DNA from: Planctomycetaceae bacterium
GTDB taxonomy: Bacteria > Planctomycetota > Planctomycetia > Pirellulales > UBA1268
Assembly: GCA_002862165.1 (NCBI GenBank)
Contig: PKCL01000498.1
Span: 1-16,268 of the forward strand
Length of the DNA stretch: 16,268 nucleotides
Direction of reading: 5' to 3'
Within the stretch, counting starts at the first letter, position 1. Each line of letters begins with the position of its first letter. Position numbers and translations under genes: made by a program. Positions 8,107 to 14,653 of this stretch are shown here, piece after piece. Below the pieces are notes generated by a model that saw only the letters and a program-made list of their open reading frames with translations, did not search any database and was not told where the DNA came from.

Positions 8107-8125
8107 TGGCTCGTGATAGAAGCCA
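8107..8125 (-). terminator. Weak hairpin between convergent genes
   Basis: TGGCT (8107-8111) pairs with AGCCA (8121-8125) around a 9-base loop in the 46-base gap between the aminotransferase and top6A stop codons. On the - strand it is followed, a few bases on, by a T-rich tract (TTGTTTTT). The stem is only 5 bp, so this is a marginal terminator candidate for top6A. Confidence 0.2.
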
Positions 8126-8129
8126 TTCC

Positions 8130-9284
8130 TTAGTCTAACCAGTCATGATCAGCTAATCGTTCTGGCGTATAAACCTCCGTGACATAGCTAATATCCTTCG
8201 AGATCAATGACTCCACCTCGAGCTTAAAGCCATTGGAGAGCATCTTGTGAATCTCTTTCTGCCACGCCTTCTTTGCAGCAAACCACGGATACGCGGCAAT
8301 CTGCTTTGCCCTTTTCACATCTGAGTCACTGAGTGCAATTTGAACGCTCGGAGCAAGTTGACATTTCTCATAGTCGATCGATCGCAACCCAAGAAATTTT
8401 GCTGACGGAATTGCCATCCGCTTTGACTCATAAGCAAGATTAATTGAGCCCTGCTTCAGTACAGAATAAATGTAATACCCCCAAGGATCATTATCGAGCA
8501 AGCAGTACACTGGAAGTTTGAGTTCATGATGAAGTCGATAAAGCATCCGCCGCACCCCACGAGGGGGTTGCCCTCCACCGTGGGTCAAAAGGCAGTTATG
8601 CTTCCTCCAAAACTTATCCTCATTGAAACGTCGCCACACCGTATCTTTCTCGACATGAAGAATAAATTTCGCGGTACATTTCTTGAAACTAATAACCTCT
8701 TCTTCAACAATCGAAGGAATGCTATACCCACCTGAGCCCATTCTAGAGCAGTCAATTTCATCTCCAGAATCAATCAACTTAATTGGACCAACCAGTCCAC
8801 CTCGATTACTTGCATAGACGTGCAACTGCTCCCGGAGACTCTCGAGCGTCACTTCAAGATCTTCGATAATTGGATCACATTCGTCTTGTCCGCCAAACGT
8901 TTCTTCGCGCGTCCCCTCAATAGTGTGCTTGAGAAGATAGTACAGCCCTCGAATGCTTGTTGTCTTCTGCTGGTCGATAAGTGACTTGCAACCCGTCGCC
9001 ACAAGAAGCGTTTGCATATAGCTCTTTGCTTGGCTGAGATTAAAAAGATGTCGTCGATTCTTCTGACCACCCATTTCAATAATTTTTCGTGACTTATTGA
9101 ACCGAACATTCGAAAGGCTCCGAGTTGGAATATCGAGATGTGGGTCGCGTCGCTTCTCGGCAGCCTTCTCAACCTCATCTGCCAGACCAACAATAAGTTT
9201 TCGAGTTTTCTTATCGACTGGTGGCAGTGTGGCAGTTGTACTTGTGCTACGGGAACTACTTCGTTTTGTTATTTTTTTTGCCAT
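8130..9284 (-). CDS. top6A: DNA topoisomerase VI subunit A / Spo11-like protein
   Basis: Top6A is the DNA-cutting subunit of type IIB topoisomerase and is homologous to eukaryotic Spo11, which makes meiotic double-strand breaks. The 384-residue product is full length. A Lys/Ser/Thr-rich start (1-25) leads into a winged-helix/CAP-type region with IRGLYYLLKH, where Y115-Y116 hold the catalytic tyrosine. A Toprim domain follows, with E212 in LHVEKDTVW and D264/D266 in LLDNDPWGYY as metal ligands, so the protein looks active. The ATG at 9284 has TAGG a few bases upstream. Topo VI needs the ATPase subunit Top6B, often encoded next to A in archaea; no GHKL ATPase gene occurs in this window. Top6A is uncommon in bacteria, so this is either a shared planctomycete trait or old transfer from archaea. 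Confidence 0.9.
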   Translation of the reverse strand: MAKKITKRSSSRSTSTTATLPPVDKKTRKLIVGLADEVEKAAEKRRDPHLDIPTRSLSNVRFNKSRKIIEMGGQKNRRHLFNLSQAKSYMQTLLVATGCKSLIDQQKTTSIRGLYYLLKHTIEGTREETFGGQDECDPIIEDLEVTLESLREQLHVYASNRGGLVGPIKLIDSGDEIDCSRMGSGGYSIPSIVEEEVISFKKCTAKFILHVEKDTVWRRFNEDKFWRKHNCLLTHGGGQPPRGVRRMLYRLHHELKLPVYCLLDNDPWGYYIYSVLKQGSINLAYESKRMAIPSAKFLGLRSIDYEKCQLAPSVQIALSDSDVKRAKQIAAYPWFAAKKAWQKEIHKMLSNGFKLEVESLISKDISYVTEVYTPERLADHDWLD

Positions 9285-9407
9285 GATACCTAGCCAGGGA
9301 ATTACCTTGGAGAGAAATACCGGTGAGATAAGATATTAACTTGTATATCCTATCGAGATCCACCAGTGACCGTCAGACTATACAAACATGAAATGACACA
9401 AAATCCC

Positions 9408-9425
9408 CCAGATGTTGCCATCTGG
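9408..9425 (-). terminator. GNRA-capped hairpin after the small - strand gene
   Basis: On the - strand the RNA would form CCAGAUG-GCAA-CAUCUGG, a perfect 7-bp stem closed by a GNRA tetraloop. It starts 9 bases after the stop codon of the small gene and is followed by GGGAUUUUGUGU. The T tract is short and offset, so it may be a weak intrinsic terminator or a 3'-end stabilising hairpin for the tRNA-His/small-gene transcript. Confidence 0.45.
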
Positions 9426-9433
9426 CTCTGCAA

Positions 9434-9745
9434 TCATGAGTCCAGAGTGCGTCCGGCACGAGCTTTTGAAGCAAGATGAAAAGCCGACATCATGTCGTAT
9501 GAAGTAATTTCACACAGCAACTCTGTGACTTTTTCATAGACATCCGGCTCCAGCAGAGGTTCGACCTCTTTCATAAGAGTTACTACACGTTTTTCCTGCA
9601 ACTCTAGTTCAGCACGTTCCACCTTGCGATCAGCGAGCACATCATTGAATGAATCAAGTTTACGAGCATATTCAGTTAACAAGGGTGAATCGGTGGCTGC
9701 ATCAAACCACGGACGGTAGATAGGCTTCGGCATTCTTAAACCCAT
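9434..9745 (-). CDS. Small protein of unknown function downstream of tRNA-His
   Basis: This encodes 103 residues (MGLRMPKPIYRPWF...), or 99 if the ATG at 9733 is used; no SD distinguishes the two. The frame stays open further upstream but would then run through the tRNA gene, so longer starts are artefacts. The protein is soluble and probably all-helical. A middle section rich in Glu, Lys, Leu and Arg (LADRKVERAELELQEKRVV) could form a coiled coil, and the end reads YDMMSAFHLASKARAG. There is no signal peptide, membrane segment, cysteine motif or recognised domain. It begins only 12 bases after the 3' end of tRNA-His on the same strand and is probably on that transcript. A hairpin follows its stop codon. 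Confidence 0.65.
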   Translation of the reverse strand: MGLRMPKPIYRPWFDAATDSPLLTEYARKLDSFNDVLADRKVERAELELQEKRVVTLMKEVEPLLEPDVYEKVTELLCEITSYDMMSAFHLASKARAGRTLDS

Positions 9746-9757
9746 GTAGAGGAAGAG

Positions 9758-9832
9758 GGTGGATGACGGGGCTCGAACCCGCGACCTTCGGTACCACAAA
9801 CCGACGCTCTAACCAACTGAGCTACAACCACC
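9758..9832 (-). tRNA. tRNA-His (anticodon GUG)
   Basis: Reading the - strand from 9832, the sequence folds as a complete cloverleaf. The acceptor arm carries the extra 5' G (G-1) opposite C73, the identity pair of histidine tRNA. A D arm (GCTC/GAGC) and an anticodon stem TCGGT/ACCGA follow, with loop TTGTGGT giving GUG. The variable loop has five bases (AGGTC), and the T arm is GCGGG-TTCGAGC-CCCGT. The 3' CCA is not encoded. One oddity is a U5-U68 mismatch in the acceptor stem, where E. coli tRNA-His has C-G. The tRNA heads a short - strand transcript with the small gene below it. Confidence 0.95.
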
Positions 9833-9939
9833 ACGTGTGGTCCTGATTCTACCAAACTTTCAGTTTAAAACAGCCAACTCCCCGTCTTTTCTCACCGTGT
9901 AAAAATCTGGCATTCCCATAGAACGACTGAATCGTTTCA

Positions 9940-10788
9940 ATGAGCCCTGTAAAACGGCAGCCGTTGCTGTTTTTCTGCCCACGATTAGGTAGTTTTCTCC
10001 GCATGCAACATTCTTCTGTTACCATCGCCCCCTGTGACGGGCATCGTGGCTGCGTTGCAGATATTGCAATGTTGGCGAAGGATATCCCGCTATTTCCTGT
10101 TGATCGGTCTTGTTATCTGGCTGACCTCGCTGAAGCAAGGCTCGCCAGTCCACACCGCATTGGCTGGGCAGCTATTTTTTTGAAAGCTTACGGGAAAATT
10201 GTTCAAGAAAACCCAGCGCTAAGAAGCTGGTTTTTGCCAGGCTTATGGCCACGCATTGCAACAACAAACCACAATGTGGCAACACTTGCGGTGAATCGTA
10301 CTGACAATGATCATGAACAACTTTACTGGGCTCGTCTTCATCAACCAGAAACAAAATCGCTTGTTGAAATACAACGATTCATCGATAATTGCCGTACGGG
10401 GCCAATCGAGGAACTATTCAAACGACAGTGTGAACTTGAACTACTACCGGGTTTTCTCCGAAAAGCCATCCTCCGGTGGAATCATCGATCAGGATCTCAT
10501 AAACGCTGCTCTCGTATTGGCACATTTAGCCTCTCGACACTCGCAGGCTACGGTGCAAGCAATCACTTCCATCCAACACTTTGCACAACCAGCATTTCAT
10601 ATCGTCCAATTGAGGCTGACGGCAGGTGCTTGATTACCCTTATCGCTGACCATCGCGTTATCGATGGCGCCGTCGTGGCGAGAAGTCTAGCTCGTCTTGA
10701 AAAAGTTCTTCAGCAAGAGATCATTCATGAGCTTTACTCGCAGAGGCATCCACTCGCAACTGATGGGACTCCTTCAAACGCCGCCTAA
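9940..10788 (+). CDS. Stand-alone E2-type acyltransferase domain (2-oxoacid dehydrogenase E2 / CAT superfamily)
   Basis: The C-terminal half carries the signature of the E2 catalytic domain: GTFSLSTLAGYG (194-205), then LITLIADHRVIDGAVVARSL (231-250), where H238 and D242 form the HxxxDG acyl-transfer motif. E2 subunits normally carry N-terminal lipoyl and subunit-binding domains. This protein of 282 residues has neither, and no E1 or E3 gene lies nearby. It is therefore more likely an acyltransferase acting on a CoA or carrier-bound substrate than a dehydrogenase core. Residues 150-190 (FKRQCELELLPGFLRKAILRW) look like an amphipathic linker. An alternative ATG at 10003 would remove 21 poorly conserved-looking residues. 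Its 3' end overlaps the convergent rarA gene by 68 bases. Confidence 0.75.
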   Translation: MSPVKRQPLLFFCPRLGSFLRMQHSSVTIAPCDGHRGCVADIAMLAKDIPLFPVDRSCYLADLAEARLASPHRIGWAAIFLKAYGKIVQENPALRSWFLPGLWPRIATTNHNVATLAVNRTDNDHEQLYWARLHQPETKSLVEIQRFIDNCRTGPIEELFKRQCELELLPGFLRKAILRWNHRSGSHKRCSRIGTFSLSTLAGYGASNHFHPTLCTTSISYRPIEADGRCLITLIADHRVIDGAVVARSLARLEKVLQQEIIHELYSQRHPLATDGTPSNAA

Positions 10789-12076
10789 TTTCAGCTACCC
10801 GTTCTCCAAGGTCTCGCTCTAAACCACGATTCGTCGGCTGATAATAACATCGCTCGACACCTAAATAGTCTTGTTTTGCAATCGCATCAGGTGCATCATG
10901 GGCATAGGCGTATCCTTCACCGCGACCTAATCTTTTTGCTCCGGCATAGTGCTTATCCTGCAGGTGCCTCGGTACTGGCAAAACAGATTTTTCACGAACA
11001 TCATGACGCGCTTCTGCAATAGCTCTCGTACACGCATTGCTTTTCGGAGCTAACGCAAGATATGAGACAGCTTGTGCCAGCGCAAGCTCGCATTCCGGTA
11101 GACCTACAAATTCAATCGCCTGCATAGCTGCTGTTGCTACAAGCAGTGATCGCGGGTCTGCGTTGCCAATATCTTCACTCGCCAAAATAACTAATCGTCT
11201 AGATAAAAACCGAACATCTTCGCCACCTTCAAGCATACGAGCAAGCCAATACATTCCTGCATCTACATCACTACCGCGAATGCTCTTAATGAGCGCACTT
11301 GCGCAGTCATAGTGTGTATCTCCAGAGTCGTACACAATCGCTTTACGTTGAACACTCTCACGTGCTAGTTCTTTTGTAAAGATTAATGGACGGTCACTTG
11401 ATGAGAGCACTCCGACCTCAAGCCCACCAAGAGCTCGACGAGCATCACCGTCAGCCGTTTCTACGAGAAACTCGAGAGCCTCCGAATCGAGCTGAATATC
11501 TTGTAATCCGAATCCATGTATCTTGTCGACAATTGCATGTCGAATAATCGCTTTTACATCTTCCGGAAGCAGTGACTGAAGTTCAAAGATACGACTCCTG
11601 CTTACCAACGCGGGAGTGAGTGCAAAAAATGGATTTTGAGTTGTTGCTCCAATCAGGGCTATAACACCATTTTCAACATCCGGCAGAAGGACATCTTGCT
11701 GCGACTTATTAAACCGATGAATCTCATCAATAAACAGACATGTACGACAGGCATCATCCTCCAATCGACGACGTGCACTTTCAATGACATCACGAAGATC
11801 TTTCACACCAGACGCTGTTGCAGAGAGTTCGACAAAACGCCTCTTCGTCTCCGTGGCAATAATTTCACCGAGAGTTGTCTTACCGACCCCAGGTGGTCCA
11901 TAGAGAATGATTGATCCAAGCCTATCTGCCTCGATCAAGCGTCTCAACAGTTTCCCCGGGCCAATGATCTGGTGTTGGCCAACATAATCAGCCAATCGTC
12001 GAGGTCTCATTCGAGCTGCAAGAGGTGCTACCCGCTCAACATTCTCTTTTCGCTTCGCACTAAATAAATCGGGCAT
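10721..12076 (-). CDS. rarA: Replication-associated recombination protein RarA (MgsA) AAA+ ATPase
   Basis: RarA is a clamp-loader-like ATPase that acts at stalled replication forks with SSB. The 451-residue product shows Walker A GPPGVGKTT (60-68), Walker B LFIDEIHRFNK (114-124), sensor 1 GATTQNP (143-149) and sensor 2 DGDARRAL (209-216). The C-terminal tetramerisation part contains MLEGGEDVRFLSRRL and LPVPRHLQDKHY (366-377), usual for the family (430-450 residues). The ATG at 12076 (MPDLF) has TTAGGTG about eight bases upstream; a GTG at 12085 would add three residues. A TATGAT box at 12095-12100 on the - strand may be its -10, but no good -35 accompanies it. The last 23 codons are antisense to the end of the acyltransferase gene. 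It diverges from the UbiD-family gene. Confidence 0.95.
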   Translation of the reverse strand: MPDLFSAKRKENVERVAPLAARMRPRRLADYVGQHQIIGPGKLLRRLIEADRLGSIILYGPPGVGKTTLGEIIATETKRRFVELSATASGVKDLRDVIESARRRLEDDACRTCLFIDEIHRFNKSQQDVLLPDVENGVIALIGATTQNPFFALTPALVSRSRIFELQSLLPEDVKAIIRHAIVDKIHGFGLQDIQLDSEALEFLVETADGDARRALGGLEVGVLSSSDRPLIFTKELARESVQRKAIVYDSGDTHYDCASALIKSIRGSDVDAGMYWLARMLEGGEDVRFLSRRLVILASEDIGNADPRSLLVATAAMQAIEFVGLPECELALAQAVSYLALAPKSNACTRAIAEARHDVREKSVLPVPRHLQDKHYAGAKRLGRGEGYAYAHDAPDAIAKQDYLGVERCYYQPTNRGLERDLGERVAEIRRRLKESHQLRVDASASKAHE

Positions 12077-12189
12077 ACTGAGCACCTAATCCTTATCATA
12101 AATTACGACAATTCTGGTAAGAACCACATCCAACCAGATTATGCATACGACAGAACGTACTTGACGCTACCATACACAAGGAGGATTGC

Positions 12190-14085
12190 ATGGGATTTCG
12201 AACACTTCGTCAATGCGTCGAAACTCTTCGGGAGGAAGGGCAACTCATTGAAATTGATTGCCCAATCAACCCTCACCTTGAAATAGCGGAGATTCAGCGG
12301 CGGCTCTTTCGGTCTGGAGGCCCAGCACTTCTCTTCCGATCTGTTTTAGGCACGCAACATCCAGTTCTTATCAATCTCTATGGCACCCAGAAGCGAGTCG
12401 AACGATTATTTTCAGATACTCTCGATAGAGTTCGGCGACTCGTCGAACTTAAGATAGATCCCGCAGCTGCCATCCAGAGGCCATTACGATATTGGCGAAG
12501 TCCACTTGACGCAATAAGCATGGTCCCGCGACAAGTTCGTAAAGGAAGGGTTCTCGATCGTAATATTCCTCTGGCAAGCCTTCCGGGGGTCACAGGGTGG
12601 CCTGGTGACGGCGGGCCATTCATCACCCTGCCGGCTGTTTATTCAGAGCACCCTGACGCCCCCTCCCTAAAAAACTCAAACCTTGGCATGTATCGGGTTC
12701 AACTGCGAGGCAACCGCTACGAAGAGAACACCGAAGTTGGTCTGCACTACCAGATACACAGAGGGATTGGCGTTCACCATGCTGCAGCTATTGCCAAGGG
12801 GGAGCCACTGAAAGTCTCAATCTTTATCGGTGGAACTCCTTCCATGGCGGTTTCAGCAATGATGCCATTACCTGAAGGGCTTTCCGAACTTGCATTTGCA
12901 GGCGCCTTAGCAGGTCATCGCATTCCAATGATACACAGGAAAGGACGCCCATCAATTTATGCTGACGCTGATTTCGTAATCGAAGGCACAATCACACCTG
13001 ATCTAACAAAGCCTGAAGGCCCATTCGGAGATCACCTTGGATACTATGCTCGGCAGCACGATTTTCCGGTGATGCGAATCGATAACGTATGGCAACGAGA
13101 AGATGCGATCTGGCCTGTTACAGTTGTTGGCCGGCCGCCTCAAGAAGACACCTTGTTTGGTTGGCTTGTACATGAAATCACTGGCCCGATCATTCCAACC
13201 GTGTTACCGGGAATTTCAAGCATTCATGCTGTCGACGCCGCAGGTGTTCATCCACTTCTTCTTGCAGTCGGAAGCGAACGTTATTTACCTTGGAAAAATT
13301 CGTCTCGGCCAGCTGAGCTACTCACCCAAGCTTCAGCCATTCTTGGCCAAGGACAACTTTCACTGGCCAAGTATTTGTTTATTGCAAATCAATCAGATGA
13401 CCCCAACATAAAAGCTGGTGATATCCAAAGTTTCTTCAATCATGTCCTGCGACGGGTAGACTGGAGACGTGACTGCCATTTCCACACGGAAACGACAATC
13501 GACACCCTTGATTACACTGGAAAAGGATTTAATAACGGATCAAAACTCGTCGTAGCCGCTCGTGGCCAACCAGTAAGAGAACTGCCGACTGAGATTCCTC
13601 AGGACATCCGCCTCCCTTCTGGTTTCTCAAAGCCCACTGTATGTATGCCTGGAGTACTTGTCATAACTGGGCCACTCATCCAACCACGACCGTCTCTTGA
13701 AACTCCTGACGAGAAAGCGATTTGGGGCACAATGGGACAACAAGCCCAGTGGACAAAGGACATCGAACGATTTACGAGATTGATTCACCAGACTGATGAC
13801 ATAATGAAGTGGCCTCTCATTGTTGTCACAGACGACAGTGCATTTAGTGCAGCACATCTAGAGAATTTTTTATGGGTCACTTTTACACGATCGAACCCAG
13901 CAACTGATGTTCACGGTATTGGAGAGACGACACATCAAAAGCATTGGGGGTGCACCGGACCACTTGTTATTGACGCTCGACTAAAGCCACATCACGCTCC
14001 ACCTGTTGAGGAAGACCCTACTGTCGTAACAAAAGTTGACAGCCTTTGTAGTAAGGGTGGGCCACTTGCTGGCATTATTGAATAA
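12190..14085 (+). CDS. ubiD: UbiD-family decarboxylase (prenylated-FMN dependent)
   Basis: UbiD-type enzymes decarboxylate aromatic or unsaturated acids, commonly in ubiquinone or menaquinone synthesis, using prenylated FMN made by UbiX. Key elements are present in the 631-residue product: NLGMYRVQL with R169, HYQIHRGIGVHH (187-197), and KPEGPFGDHLGYY (274-286) with E276 and D281 in place of the catalytic acids. E. coli UbiD has 497 residues; the extra length is C-terminal (about 500-631), as in the longer forms seen in menaquinone (futalosine) pathways, so a menaquinone role is my inference. Start choice is firm: AAGGAGG at 12178-12184 lies five bases before the ATG, the best SD in the window. 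No UbiX-like or quinone gene is nearby. It diverges from rarA across about 113 bases. Confidence 0.93.
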   Translation: MGFRTLRQCVETLREEGQLIEIDCPINPHLEIAEIQRRLFRSGGPALLFRSVLGTQHPVLINLYGTQKRVERLFSDTLDRVRRLVELKIDPAAAIQRPLRYWRSPLDAISMVPRQVRKGRVLDRNIPLASLPGVTGWPGDGGPFITLPAVYSEHPDAPSLKNSNLGMYRVQLRGNRYEENTEVGLHYQIHRGIGVHHAAAIAKGEPLKVSIFIGGTPSMAVSAMMPLPEGLSELAFAGALAGHRIPMIHRKGRPSIYADADFVIEGTITPDLTKPEGPFGDHLGYYARQHDFPVMRIDNVWQREDAIWPVTVVGRPPQEDTLFGWLVHEITGPIIPTVLPGISSIHAVDAAGVHPLLLAVGSERYLPWKNSSRPAELLTQASAILGQGQLSLAKYLFIANQSDDPNIKAGDIQSFFNHVLRRVDWRRDCHFHTETTIDTLDYTGKGFNNGSKLVVAARGQPVRELPTEIPQDIRLPSGFSKPTVCMPGVLVITGPLIQPRPSLETPDEKAIWGTMGQQAQWTKDIERFTRLIHQTDDIMKWPLIVVTDDSAFSAAHLENFLWVTFTRSNPATDVHGIGETTHQKHWGCTGPLVIDARLKPHHAPPVEEDPTVVTKVDSLCSKGGPLAGIIE

Positions 14086-14142
14086 CGGATTGCAGTTATT
14101 CTAAACCGATTACGATGTACTTCAGAAAATCCCAATTATTCG

Positions 14143-14523
14143 TTAGGTACCTGAAGGTATCTCACTAATCCGTACTCGCGTCGACACTGAGCGATGACCA
14201 GTTTTTCGCCGATAGTTTTTACGGCGACGGAAATTTTGAACATAGATTTTCTGGCCCTGGGAAAGACCGATGACTTCTGCTTTCACAACTGCACCATCAA
14301 TCATGGGGGCCCCTAAGTGCAGTTTGCCCTCTTTACTAACTGCAAGCACTTTATCAAAAACAAGTTCGCTACCGGCATCAATTGGTCGGAAGTCAACTTC
14401 GAGTTCTTGGCCTTCAGAAACACGGTATTGCCGTCCTCCATCCGAAACAATGCAGTAGTGATGTCCACTACCAGAGGCAGAGTCTGTTGTTGGAGTCTCT
14501 GGGGATGTCGATTCAGCAGCCAT
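14143..14523 (-). CDS. rplU: 50S ribosomal protein L21
   Basis: L21 binds 23S rRNA in the large subunit. The 126-residue product carries the family core: HYCIVSDGGRQYRVSEGQ (22-39), the central strands (FDKVLAVSKEGKLHLGAP) and the basic C-terminus FRRRKNYRRKTGHR (98-111). L21 is usually about 103 residues; here a Ser/Thr/Pro-rich, uncharged N-terminal extension of about 21 residues precedes the core. The ATG at 14523 has GAGG eight bases upstream, and an immediately preceding TTG is unlikely. It follows the RNase E/G gene by 130 bases on the same strand, a common arrangement, but rpmA (L27), its usual downstream partner, is absent: the next gene is the convergent UbiD-family gene. A short frame overlaps its start. 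Confidence 0.95.
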   Translation of the reverse strand: MAAESTSPETPTTDSASGSGHHYCIVSDGGRQYRVSEGQELEVDFRPIDAGSELVFDKVLAVSKEGKLHLGAPMIDGAVVKAEVIGLSQGQKIYVQNFRRRKNYRRKTGHRSVSTRVRISEIPSGT

Positions 14524-14557
14524 CAAAAAACCTCAATTCGTAAATTCTAATACCCAT
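14513..14557 (-). CDS. Possible 14-residue leader peptide overlapping the rplU start
   Basis: On the - strand an AAGGAG (14564-14569) lies six bases before an ATG at 14557, an ideal SD spacing and stronger than that of rplU. The frame encodes MGIRIYELRFFDGC and stops at a TGA just inside rplU, overlapping its ATG by about 11 bases in another frame. The SD of rplU lies inside this frame. If translated, it could couple or control rplU translation. Only the SD and overlap support it. Confidence 0.3.
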   Translation of the reverse strand: MGIRIYELRFFDGC

Positions 14558-14653
14558 AACGGGCTCCTTAAGTGTAATCCGTTGGTGAAAAAATCCAGCC
14601 TCATGCATGGAGCACGGGAGTTTGACACTTTCTTCACTTCTTTTGGTCGGTGT

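Noticed and set aside
9746..9799. Extension of the small unknown gene into the tRNA-His region
   Set aside because: The extra codons are the tRNA T arm and acceptor read as protein.
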